64,000 bases of DNA, taken from contig CAXIPT010000002.1 in assembly GCA_964030475.1 (NCBI GenBank), positions 1,252,519-1,316,518 of the forward strand, given 5' to 3'. The first letter of the stretch is position 1, and each line of letters starts with the position of its first letter. Below are positions 42,215-52,942 of the stretch, piece after piece. Position numbers and translations under genes: made by a program. The notes under the pieces were generated by a model that saw only the letters and a list, made by a program, of their open reading frames with translations, did not search any database and had not been told where the DNA came from. The DNA comes from Tethya wilhelma. Its lineage: Eukaryota > Porifera > Demospongiae > Tethyida > Tethyidae.

Positions 42215-43253
42215 TCATCTCATCTCCCACACTTGTTTGGCTGCATCATCATACTTGTAGTAGAGTTTGGAATCCAGATTCTGAAGTACACCATTGATGG
42301 CAGTATACACAGGCTCAAGTGTCTCCAGTGTATTTTGTCGATGCTTAGTACACCACTCCTCGACCTCACATTCCTGCAAAAGATGTGGGATTGGAGAGCA
42401 CAGAAGCAGTCTATCTGTAAAACCATCATTGGTTTCCAACAAAGTAGGTAGTATGAATGGTTGAGGTTAAAGGAATCTGCATATGCACAAGCCAAGCTTC
42501 ATCCAATTTATCCTTGCCTCCCTGCTCTTTTCCACGTGTTCCTAAAATTATCCAATGAATCAGTTGAAGTTCACATTGTCAATGTGTGTACGCACGTGGG
42601 TACACATGCATGGTTAATACTGCAATAATTCACTTACCAACATTGACGGTCCAACAGCCAGAATCATACAGTCGGCATATATGATCTAATATCTGATGTT
42701 CTCTGGTTCCCTCTAATTGTCGCTTGTGCACTACTTCGAAGAACTGGGTCAATTCTTCATATGCAAGTAGACCCCCCTTCCAGAAGTGTGTTGAAGATGT
42801 CTGAACAGACCCTTACGAGTGAAATCATCTACTAGTATGCTGTGCATTGATTGAAGAGGGTCAATCACAGCAAGGCAGAATGCTTGACTTTTTCCCGGCC
42901 CCTGGTTCAGCCATAATTACGGTGTATAGGTTGACAGGTTCTGAGTACTCCTTTCTTAATTCCACATAGACCTTTGGACCCATCAGAGCAGCCACAGCAG
43001 TGATTGCTGCAGTGAACACAAACTCTGAGAGTGTGTTTCGTGACTTTGCATACGATTTGAACCAATCAGCAATATTAGTTGGTACAGCAGAATCCCAAGG
43101 GAACGGTGTGCTTCTTGCATTAGACAATATACTTTGTACACAATCAATGGAGACAAAAGTCGGCGATGTAAGACACATACGCTTTAAACAAGGTGGTATG
43201 GCCATGTTACTAAATTTAACAACAAAAAAGCAATCATTACTACTTGCAGCATG
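42215..43253 (-). pseudogene. DUF3987-like (helicase/primase-associated ATPase) pseudogene
   Basis: The minus-strand segments read, in order, PFPWDSAVPTNIADWFKSYA, SEFVFTAAITAVAALMG, VNLYTVIMAEPGAGK (Walker A), then, after a frameshift in an A run at about 42890, IDPLQSMHSILVDDFTRKG. After a second shift in a G run near 42775 comes GLLAYEELTQFFEVVHKRQL. A probable intron follows from about 42637 to 42545, and the last exon includes LETNDGFTDRLLLCSPIP and ETLEPVYTAINGVLQNLDS. The layout resembles DUF3987 proteins, ATPases common in mobile elements and prophages. It lies just right of the 41495-41845 element and is followed by a reversed composite repeat. It is unlikely to be functional. Confidence 0.5.
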
Positions 43254-43278
43254 ACAATTATCAATCCTCTGATACTTA

Positions 43279-44277
43279 TACAAGTAAAAAAAACATTGGA
43301 AATGTAATGAGACACAGGAATGGGCCTAAATCGTAAAAAGAACGCAAACAAGATAGAATGGCTGTTAGAGTGTGTAAGGAATTTTTCCTGTATGGGCTGC
43401 ATTTAGCAATCTCCTTATTGAGTCTCTCATTTTGCCCACAGGAAGAATTCCTTACACACTCTAACAGCCATTCCATCTTGTTTGCGTTCTTTTTACGATT
43501 TAGCCATTCCTGTGTCTCATTACATTTCCAATGTTTTTTTTTACTTGTTTGTTCTTTGTCCATAATTTTACAAATCACATTTGAGTTGGTATGTGTAGCT
43601 AGCTATTGAGTCTGGCAAGCCAGACTACTGAACGGCGGGCTGCTGAGTAAGTTGTGTAGCCTAAAGTGAAACACACATCTCCACATCTCAGTCATTTGGA
43701 GGCAGGAGCTGTATATTATGTTATGATAATCAAAGTCCTAATTAATCTCTTAAGAAGAGCAAGAGCATCCAGGTATCACAAAATTTTTCCAGGTAACTTG
43801 CATTTAATTCCAAATAACGTACACTTTTGTGTGTGGAAAGGGTCGTCAATTCGAATTTTCTAGAAGCTAATGAATTATGCATGAGTGTAGAAATTAATGG
43901 CGGCCATATGAAGGAGGTGCTTTTCGCCTTGTATCTAGCTACTCAATGTGAGGTGCTAAAAACCAATGGCAAAAGCGACTGTCCTAGAAGAAGCTAAGTT
44001 CATTCGTTCAAGAATCAGCTTCTAAAAGTGAATAATCTCTGAGAAAAGTTGAGCCAAGATAGAAGAAGAAGAAGAAGAAGAAGATAGAGGTTTTGCATAT
44101 GTGTGTTCGTTACTTTAGCGATGGTTTTAGGCCATGTTTTTGGGCTCATTAGAAAAAGAGAAAGAGCTAAATAGTAGCTTAAGAAGCCTTTTAGTGCTAA
44201 GCGCTCAGTTTTTGCAGTTATTCGCGTGAATATTTGTATTGCGCTAACGGGCCATCCATGCCATTCCTGTGTGGAAA
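43279..44277. repeat. Composite repeat C, copy 2 (inverted orientation)
   Basis: This is the same composite as at 40184 but reversed: the hairpin part comes first (43279-43550), then ctggcaagccagactac, the gaa microsatellite (about 44055-44083), gcgctcagtttttgcag and gggccatccatgccattcct. The palindromic end is missing. Confidence 0.85.
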
Positions 44278-44631
44278 ATACATACATAATGAAGGCACCT
44301 ATATTATGATGCACAACACTTAGCACACATGCTGGAGCACTTATACAATGCATGGCCTGTGCAATAATTATTGCATATCAAGAAAATCAGTCCAACCAGG
44401 CCAAATGTATAGTCTGATGACACAGCGCAAGTCACACACTATAAGATAAACAGGTCGACCATTCGAGATACTAGATTACTACATAGAGAACATACAGCAA
44501 TCTAGCTGGAACTTGCATGCAGGTTAGCTAGACTGTCATATTGAAAAATCTATGCATGCCAATATTCTGTATGCTTATGTTAAAAGCAAGCAAGTGACTG
44601 AGGAACATGATGTTAAAACAAAACACACAAT
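44278..44631. other. Spacer, no gene seen
   Basis: This is AT-rich sequence between the composite repeat and the minisatellite, with no recognised content. Confidence 0.4.
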
Positions 44632-45215
44632 GAAACCAGATGGGGAATTGACACACAAACACACTTACAAGACTGAGAGGGAGAGTACTCTTGACGTTCC
44701 AACCAAAAATAACAGAACGCTGCAATGGATGTGAAAATCAAACACAATTTGAAATTGACACACAAACACACTTACAAAACTGAGAGGGAGAGTACTCTTG
44801 ATGTTCCAACCAAAAATAACAGAACGCACTGAGGAACGCTGCAATGGATGTGAAAATCAATCACACAATGAAACCAGATGGGAAATTGACACACAAACAC
44901 ACTTACAAGACTGAGAGGGAGAGTACTCTTGACGTTCCAACCAAAAATAACAGAACGCTGCAATGGATGTTGAAAATCAAACACACAATTTGAAATTGAC
45001 ACACAAACACACTTACCATACTGAGAGGGAGAGTACTCTTGATGTTCCAATCAAAAATAACAGACATCACTGAGGAATGTGCAATGGATGTGAAAATCAA
45101 ACACACAATGAAACCAGATGGGGAATTGACACACAAACACACTTACAACACTGAGAGGGAGAGTACTCTGACGTTCTAACCAAAAATAACAGAGGGAAAG
45201 TACTCTGACGTTCCA
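44632..45215. repeat. Minisatellite with alternating 110/128-base units
   Basis: Units beginning aattgacacacaaacacact, containing agactgagagggagagtact, ttccaaccaaaaataacaga and gctgcaatggatgtgaaaat, start near 44647, 44754, 44882, 44994 and 45124. Every second unit carries an extra cactgaggaa insert. Apparent ORFs are repeat artefacts. Confidence 0.9.
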
Positions 45216-45229
45216 GTCCTGGAGTGTAG

Positions 45230-45741
45230 ACTAAGTCTTAACCTATCTAAAGTCTGTCTTGTCGTGAGAAGTAAAGCTGATTGATCTGAGTTCCAAGTTG
45301 GCAATGCTACTTGCGTTGGCCAATGCAAATCGGTCATCAGATCTGAGTGGACTTAATATCAAATTTATGCTGTTCCTCCTGAATGGAGTGAAGTTTACAA
45401 TTTTGGGACTTACTAAGACTAGAAGATCCGGCCCACCTGTGGAGGCTTTCTACCCATCATTGGAGGACAGAAACAAGATTCTGTGTCCAGTTGCAACCCT
45501 ACAGTCCTATCTGAAGTACACTGAACCATTGAGGGGATCTGCTACATCCCTCTTTATTTCGGTAAATAAGCCACATGCTCCTGTCTCAATCAGTACCATT
45601 TCAAGATGGCTTATAATGCTGATGAAGAAAGCTGGAATTGATACAGATACTTTCAAGGCTCACTCTACAAGGTCAGCATCGACTTCAAAGGCTAAGACTG
45701 GTCGTGTGTCAGTCGCTGATATTCTAAAGACGGCAGTCTGG
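45230..45741 (+). pseudogene. DIRS family 2 tyrosine recombinase, left part (interrupted)
   Basis: The frame from 45298 reads AMLLALANANRSSDLSG (first catalytic Arg), LTKTRRSGPPVEAFYPS, KAHSTRSASTSKAK (His and Arg) and VADILKTAVW, aligning with the family 1 recombinase. The N-terminal domain is missing, since similarity begins only after the minisatellite. At 45741 the gene is interrupted by a DNA transposon and resumes at 48570. Confidence 0.8.
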
Positions 45742-46153
45742 CAGGTATGGTCATCATCCAACTTTGGATGATTCTAGACCTCAAATAATCATCCATAATT
45801 AGATGTTAATCTCCTTGAATGAAATTTTCATCCAAAAATAGATGATTTTTATCTGTTCCCTCTATAGAGAAATGAAGTAATCTATTATCATCCATATTTG
45901 AATGTATTATGTCATCCAATAATGGATGGCATATTTTTGCTTCCATATTTGGATGCTTTGTGTCATTCAATAATGGATGGCATTTTTTTGATTCCATATT
46001 TGGATGCTTTGTGTCATCCAATAATGGATGGCATATTTTTGCTTCCATATTTGGATGCTTTGTATCATCCAATAATGAATGACTATAGAATGCAGCCACT
46101 TTAAATCTAACCAACTTTGCTATACAAATACATTTCATTTTTATTAACATAAG

Positions 46154-47850
46154 TTACAAATGCAATTTAGAAATGTCAAGGTGGGACTGTTTATCTATGT
46201 TATGTAGTGCGAGGAACAAAGAAACGTGGAAAACAAAATTGTTTGGTTTCATGTAGGCAACTTGCCCTCTGATCCGTTGTAGCCCAGAATTGGCCTGTTC
46301 GTTGATTTGAGAGTTAATTCTAACAATGTCAAGTGTGGTGTACTGGTCGAGGTTATAACCACTTGAACATCCTATATGTCCACGTCAGTGGAATGGGTCA
46401 ACAAAAACCTCGTGTTTCGAAAAAAATCTGGCTCTCGATTCAGGACATACTGGTAGAGTTTGCAGGCATTGTCATAGATTATGTTTTGTGGTGGGGTACT
46501 GAATCTTGTAAGAAAAATCTGGAATGGGTTCTTTGGTGACTCGTGAGACTTTGTCACATCAAATCCATAACATATCCCTTGCTTGCAAAATATTGTAAAG
46601 ATTCCTGGTGTTAGAGTGGGATGACTGTAGGAGTACTTTCTGCAAGAATCCTGATCATCTTTGCTTGCTGAGCGGGATACACACGAACATTACGAACACT
46701 TGGCAATGTGGGGAAAAAACTTAGCTTGCAAGTTGAAGAGGCAGTACTAGGAGGAGGATAACTTGCTGGAAGAGTAGAGAAAGGGGCTAGGAGCAGAGAC
46801 TTCAGGTGATTTATAAGGCCACACACATCTGAAGGGAGGCTTCCACCACAAGATATCTTTAAGATAAAAGAGGCCAATACTGGTGCATGCTGTTGGAGAA
46901 TCAATAGCTCATGTCTACGTGATGGATGTGTCAAGTCAGCACCATCAGCAATCTGTCCTAGAAGGCATACAATTTCAGAGTTTCCAGCAACTTGAATCAA
47001 GCCACAAACAGGAGTGTTTGTTGATAACTCAAACAGGAATTCACGGTAATGTTGAGCACACTTTCGATGACCAGATTCCTCATGTAGTCTTGTGATAAGG
47101 TCTACAATAGATATAACACCTTCTTCTTGTAGAAGACGTAAAAGTTGGTGATACTCAGTAAGTGTCAGCTCTTTTGATTGTTTCAGGCGCTTTCTATCTT
47201 TTGTGTATCCTGTATACTTCAGAAGAAGCTCTCGAGACCTTCGACTCTTCAATAAAACTCGATCTTTGTGCCAGCTTTTCCGTGAGACAGGAGTAGCTTG
47301 ACAGTGTGCATTGACATCATCAATGCTCTCTAGAAGATCTCGGCGAAATCCCAACAGGGTACCATCACAGATGATGGTGTCTGGAGATGTTTCACACACT
47401 GGACACAGAAAGGATTCCTCCCAGTGAAAGTCAAGGAGCCTCGAGAAAGCATTCCAAGCTTGACGAAGAAGTTTGATGTTTACTGGTTTCGTGTGACTCT
47501 GTACATGGAATGATTGTCATGAAGCTCTCAGAATTGCGACAAGTGGGTTTTTCACTTCAAGCATCAAGTGCAGGTAGTGGAAGAGAAAGCCGTAGTAAAA
47601 GAGATGCTTCCCATCCAGGTTAAACAGAAGGTCATTTTGACCATCATACTGCAGTTTGCAATTGCAGTTGCCAGTGGATGGGCGGTAATAGAGTGTTCGA
47701 GTTGAGTCATGGATTGTGATGGCTTCCTTGTGGATCATTACACCACTTCTCTCGATCCACCCATTCTCTTTTGGATCTTCAGTATGAAAGTGATTGCCAT
47801 GTTCACAGGTTTTGTGATGATCAACAGGGGGGATTAGATTTTGCGGAAAA
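46154..47850 (-). pseudogene. KDZ-type transposase with cysteine cluster (broken)
   Basis: Read on the minus strand the order is HHKTCEHGNHFHTEDPKENG, TRTLYYRPSTGNCNCKLQYD and DLLFNLDGKHLFYYGF. Then come FLCPVCETSPDTIICDGTLL (Cys-x-x-Cys and Cys-Asp-Gly) and a helical central region. A C-terminal domain follows with FLTRFSTPPQNIIYDNACK, LNREPDFFRNTRF, HIGCSSGYNLDQYTTL and INSQINEQANSGLQRIRG. These words match cysteine-cluster domains described with Kyakuja-Dileera-Zisupton transposases and the related HMGXB3 region; the naming is from memory of that family. TGA at 47517-47519, frameshifts near 46600 and 46400 and a stop near 46386 show decay. It would act on the long TIRs around it. Confidence 0.55.
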
Positions 47851-47856
47851 TCCCAT

Positions 47857-48150
47857 TTGCCAGATTATGACCTTTACTCTTATGCAGGCAATTGGAGTGA
47901 TTCCTTAAGAGTGATTTTAGAGGGTACAACTGAGAGAAGTCAGCTACCGAGGGATCTTAGACACCCTCCACCACCTCCTGACTCACCAGCAGCTAGGATG
48001 CTTCAAGTTCCACATCACAGCCACCCTAGAGATGATTCAGATGAAGAACCTTCCGTAAGCCTACCATCCAAACGGACTAGACGTGGATTTAACCCATATA
48101 ACTCAGAACAATATACCCCACTAGCAGCAAGAAGGCCAAGGAGAAAATAA
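47857..48150 (+). CDS. Proline/arginine-rich hypothetical exon inside the KDZ-like element
   Basis: A plus-strand frame of 97 residues (DLYSYAGNWSDSLRVILEG, PPPPPDSPAAR, SKRTRRGFNPYNSEQYTPL, ending RRPRRK) has no ATG start but follows an acceptor-like tttgccag. The basic C-terminus looks like a nuclear signal. It runs opposite to the transposase remnant. It may be a second element gene or chance; I recognise no domain. Confidence 0.3.
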   Translation: MPDYDLYSYAGNWSDSLRVILEGTTERSQLPRDLRHPPPPPDSPAARMLQVPHHSHPRDDSDEEPSVSLPSKRTRRGFNPYNSEQYTPLAARRPRRK

Positions 48151-48569
48151 ATAAGACATACTTTTTGTACATGTACTACAGGACTCAATTTATTGCATTG
48201 TTTACTATGGCTAGACTACATTAATGTTCACTATTTGATTACTAGTTTTTAATATAAAACCGCAAGCATCCAGATGGAACTAAATTTAAAATATGCCATC
48301 CACAATTGGATGACACAAAGCATCCAAATTTGGAAGAAAACATGCAATCCATTATTGGATGACCCAAAGCATCCAAATACGGAAGAAAAATATACCATCC
48401 ATTATTGGATGACATAATACATCCAAATATGGATAATAGATTACTATAGAGGGAACAGATAAAAATCATCCAATTTTGGATGAAAATTTCATTCAAGCAA
48501 ATTAACAACCAATAATGGATGATTATTTGAGGTCTAGAATCATCTAAAAATGGATGCAGAACATACCTC

Positions 48570-48665
48570 TCTGGACGAGAGAGTCCACATTTGAGAGGTT
48601 CTATAATAGACCCGTTGTGGACACCAGTTTTGGAGTCAATGTACTCTCTCCTATTAAACTGACAT
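48570..48665 (+). pseudogene. DIRS family 2 tyrosine recombinase, right part with catalytic Tyr
   Basis: The frame resumes with the Arg-Glu-Ser, Phe-Glu-Arg-Phe-Tyr-Asn stretch (about 48574-48615), which holds the expected nucleophilic Tyr. The rest of the gene lies at 45298-45741 on the other side of the inserted KDZ-like element. Confidence 0.75.
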
Positions 48666-48677
48666 AAGCTTTGAACA

Positions 48678-48805
48678 CATACACTGTCATATATGAGCCT
48701 TGCAATGACGTGGAATTGCAATTGACGATCTCACAAGTATCCAAAGGATGTGATGTGAGATCAGAATTCCACTAGTTGCAAGGCTCATATAATATGACAG
48801 TATTC
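48678..48805. repeat. Internal complementary region of DIRS family 2
   Basis: tatgagccttgcaatgacgt is the reverse complement of the left ITR start at 25594. Also, tctcacaagtatccaaagga and actagttgcaaggctcat are the reverse complement of the right outer end at 49145-49200. It has the same architecture as the family 1 ICR, but in a single copy. Confidence 0.8.
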
Positions 48806-49039
48806 CCAACCAAAGGGCTCTGCTGTTAAAATTTTCCCACCCTTTTCTTAGTTACAGTTTACAGCTACTAGTTGCAAGAGACTGTCTGAAGGATTAATTT
48901 GTCTTGTTCATCATGTTATTGGTAATTTATTGGTAATTTTCCTCCATCTGTACATTGGAGGCTATGTTCCTTATTATAATCTTGTCTTATACTATTCTGG
49001 ACTTTCNGAAAAAAAAAAAAAAAAAAAAAAAAGACTAGT

Positions 49040-49205
49040 TGGGCACATCACGTGCTTGTGACTTCTGAGCATGCTTAGTTAGTTCTTTAAACTTGCTATG
49101 AATATCATTACTGCGAGGCCAAATACATTGTCGTATATGAGCCTTGCAACTAGTGGAATTCTGATCTCACATCACATCCTTTGGATACTTGTGAGATCGT
49201 CAATT
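49040..49205 (+). repeat. Right ITR and outer end of DIRS family 2
   Basis: gttgggcacatcacgtgctt through aaacttgctatgaatatcat to gagccttgcaac is inverted to 25594-25705 with about 90 percent agreement by eye. The outer part continues to tgagatcgtcaatttt. An A-run with an N (49007-49032) precedes it. Confidence 0.8.
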
Positions 49206-52200
49206 TTAGGTTCCAATGTTGTATGGCTTCTGAGTTATAACAAGTTAAATTTTTGATATTTTTGCAATATTTAACTGACTCTGAGGTACAAAATATACTT
49301 TATCAGGAGCAAGATATGAGAAAAACCAACTATAGATTTCCTAATAGCACTTGAAACAAGCTTTGAAATGATATGTTACAAATCTATATTTGATCCACTA
49401 AGGGTCAAAGGTTATGTTAACGTTTTGATTGAATCTTTCTGTCGGGATGCGTCAATTTTCTTAATATTTTGTCAACGTGTTCTTAATATGTAGACAAAGT
49501 TTTATCTTGTGCCAATATTGGGCTCCAGTAAAAAGTGGTGGTTCAGGTCCTGAAAATTAGCTGAATATGCACATAGTTGAACAAGTAAATCAGTGACCTA
49601 AGCAAGTAAATTGCCACTTATTACTGGAACCCATTATCAGCCCAAAGTAAGTATCATCATTATCAGCCCAAAGTGAGTATTCAGGAATGACTAAACACTG
49701 ACAAAAAATTAAGATTTGACGATCAAGTAAGGTCAAAGGTTATAGCAACATTTTGATTGAGTTTGTTTTTCTTCCTGTCAGGATCAGTCAATTTTGTTAG
49801 TTTTTTGTCAGTGTGAATATCGCTAAAGTTATACACGCTCAATGGAAATCACATGAATTTCACTGAAAATTAGGTGAAATTTTGATACTTTCATACCTCC
49901 TCTGGTCGTTTTTAGTGACACTAGGGAGAGAAGGTTAGCCAATTAAAAAATTGGCTATTAACCTGTTTGTGACTAATCAGCATGTACTTCACTTATAGTG
50001 TACCACAGCATTGTTGTTTTTACCACAGCCATAACTTGGTCATTATCTGAAGTAATTCTCTTGCATACATTTTCAGTTAATTTATACTGATAAAAAGACT
50101 CGGAAGTTACATGCACATGTCAGTGCATGTAATCTGCCCCTACCTGTCAATACTGTCAGATTGTATGACATGCATGGCTAACATATAAGTGCATTCATGG
50201 TAGCTATGTTTCACTACCAGTGAATTTGGACAATTCATCTCAATAAAATACAAGTATGATTGCAGCAGTATTAATTTTTATAACATCGTGAGATTGAGGT
50301 AATAGTTCCAATTAAGATGTTCCTCTAACAGCTAGAAATTCATCCTACTCCAGATCAAAACCGGCAAGTTGAAACAGAATGATTATCATATAGCTAGTTC
50401 TAAAAGAACACAATAGCTACATGCAGTAGAACCTCAAATTGTGGACAATTCTTGGTTTCCAAAATTCTAATTTCCTAAATTGTAGCATTACAAACAGAAC
50501 TTCTGAGAAGAGGACAACCTCTCCAAAAAGACAAACAAGCTGAATTTATATTGTCCCTAAATTGTCTTTTGTTCAGAGTTTTGAATGTATAGCTTCATAA
50601 ACTGAAGAACTAGTATAGACATACGTTCCTATATAATTCACAGCTGCTTTTCCCAGGCCCCTCCTAGCTCCTTTGCAAAATTAAATACGAAAACATTTAC
50701 AAAGAAGGAATCTGGGAATGAGATAATAATATAATGCACATGAGATAAATAAGCAATATACAACATGAACTTTTCTATCAAGAAAAAAACTATCACTCTG
50801 TACAACTAATTTAACCTTTAACTCAATTAAGGTTAAAACTTCAAGTCTCAGCCATAAACAGTTGGCTGAGACCTGAAGTTGATTTTATAGTCTGTGGTGT
50901 CTTATGGTATGACGTACGGGTGTCGGCCATATGGTCACATCAACATTTTAATCTTCATTTTTGCGTTTTCGTCTTGAATAGAAATTCGCGGGAAAAATTT
51001 TCTTGGATTGTGTCTCAACATTACGTGACGACCACATACCTTACAAATTTCGTGGGAGAAAATTTTCGTGGAAAGCTGCCAAACCGCAAAATTCGCAAAA
51101 ATTTTCCCCCACGAAAATTTCCCACTATACAGTAACTACGTATACAGAGCAGGCTATAGAATATGTAATTCAAGTAATACACAGATTGCTAGCTGCTCTT
51201 GGAATAAATAATGAACAAGTAAGTATAAGCTTATCAAAAGTTTTTGGTGTCAATTTGACTCAATGATTAGAGATGATGACTTGTTGGCTTACATCACACC
51301 CTATCACAAATTTCATTGTAATTTATAAAAGCTAGATATGAAAGGCTTAATGTTATATGCATTGAATAGTTCTGATCTTCATTACTCAGTACGGTTTGGT
51401 AGACATAGACCAACACAGACGTGCACAGAGCACTGACAAAGATTCTGGTCAGCAGTACATGGTTTACAGAGAAATATATTAAATCTCTTACGGATCACAT
51501 GATTTTCATGTGGAAAAGGGGCCAAATAAGTGGCTAATCTTTTTTTCAGTGTCATTTTGTGTGTGGGTCTGTCTGTAATGGGATAATGTGAAGAATGACG
51601 GCTCTATGGTCCAAACCGAAGGTACTTACATTCATGAATCGAAATGATCTTCAAAATGGTCATGTAGAGTCTTGAAAAACAGTGTCTTTGCTGAGATCCC
51701 ATCCTATTTATGCTTTTTCTGAGTGCTAGGCAGATACAGCTTCTCTTGATAGATGATAGAGCCTTACAATCATGCACTGGCATGTAGAGTACTCGACATT
51801 GAATAACATAGGAAGGTCAAAGGCACGGGTGTTTCATACCGTATGGTTCTTGTGCAATTTAGTTCCACACACAAAAAGTTGAAATCTGACCTAGTAACAG
51901 CTATATGCTTACTTAGCAACCGCTTTGTATGTTTCAACCGCGCTTGCTATTAGCGCTGCGAATCACCACGTGGCCAGAAGCACTACAAACACTGAGCTTG
52001 TTGGTCTTTGTTTGTTTTTCCTGGCATCCTCGAGATACAGACACAGGTAGGAAAAAGTGCTGTAAGTCTTTGTCTATACTTTTCTCAGAGTCTAAGGAGA
52101 GCGCTATTTGTTGTGCTTGAATAAACCTGATAATAAACACATTTCTATATATTTCACCACTAATTTTTTGTGTTAGAAAAATGTAACAGTAAACATGACT

Positions 52201-52589
52201 ATGTCTAGATGATAAATTACACTCTGAACTCAGTAGCACTTATTCTTCAGCAGCATGCTTAATTTTTTTTGTTTAGGTACTAATGACTGGTTCTTTGTCT
52301 AATGTGGTGTTCCTTCATCACACTTAGCAGTATTGGGCATACACAAGTATGACCACTTGATGTGGCATGGAACTCTCTGCACCCTATTCTTCCATCATCT
52401 CGAGACCAACTTCCCACTTTTTTTAGCTAGTCGGGTACGTAGCACTCTAAAAAATGCATCTTAGGGATGACAGAAGCTTCTAGGAAGTGAAGCCTGTTGA
52501 ATCCAGTTAAGCTGGTTTCTGTGGATGTCAAAATATGGTATGTTTGTATATCAGTAATGAGTTGCCGTAGATTCAATATACGCGTCGAG
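49206..52589. other. Long non-coding stretch
   Basis: No coding exon is recognised. Two similar blocks at about 49390-49470 and 49730-49810 (gtcaaaggttat, ttttgattgagt, tcaattttnttaat) suggest an old internal duplication. A MITE lies at about 50985-51130, and a repeat related to 17540-17770 at about 51540-51690. The sequence at 51930-52240 has short frames only. Confidence 0.4.
50985..51130. repeat. Diverged MITE of the attttcgtgg family
   Basis: attcgcgggaaaaattttct at the left and aaattttcccccacgaaaat at the right face each other imperfectly. Internal aaatttcgtgggag and gaaaattttcgtgg words match the element at 11402-11603. Confidence 0.6.
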
Positions 52590-52829
52590 TCACTTACTTA
52601 GCTCTGATATTATGTTAGCATCTATGTTCTTTGAGTCATATGAATTGTGACACTTTGCAAACAGCTCAAAAGCTGTTACAAATTTGTCACATATGCTTTC
52701 TGCTTCAGCAACTAGTCTTGGGCACCTCTCTTTGGCAACACCAACAGAAGCATGTCTCGATGTTCTCTTTCTATGTAATTGTAATGTTTGTTGAGGAATT
52801 GGGGGACATGGAATGTTCCACCATAGCAT
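52590..52829 (-). pseudogene. Short minus-strand coding remnant
   Basis: An 80-codon frame (NIPCPPIPQQTLQLHRKRTS, KERCPRLVAEAESICDKF, ending SELSK near a donor-like gtaagtgact) may be an exon of the same degraded gene as 54449-55570. A composite repeat and a SINE lie between them. I recognise no domain. Confidence 0.3.
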
Positions 52830-52942
52830 TGCACATTGAATGATGCCAAAGCTTCATTAAGAGACTGTATACAAATGGTCTGTCATCACTGCTGAATCCT
52901 TTCTTTATGGTAGTTCCCTGCTGTGCTATCTTAGTATCCTAT

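Larger units (their letters stand above)
45742..48569 (-). mobile_element. KDZ-like DNA transposon with long TIRs, inserted in a DIRS recombinase gene
   Basis: The ends caggtatggtcatcatccaa and (reverse) gaggtatgttctgcatccat begin TIRs of roughly 330 bases (45742-46085 and 48250-48569). Both contain three or four tandem units of about 57 bases with catccaataatggatgg. tctgg at 45737-45741 is repeated at 48570-48574, a 5-base target duplication. Removing the element rejoins the DIRS recombinase frame. One minus-strand gene and a possible plus-strand exon lie inside. Confidence 0.8.

Noticed and set aside
44528..45142. Repeated short frames with VSVFVCQF words
   Set aside because: They are translations of the 110/128-base minisatellite and have no gene context.
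45806..46150. ORF with HPLLDDTKHPNME repeats
   Set aside because: It lies entirely in the tandem-unit TIR of the KDZ-like element; the repetition is at DNA level.
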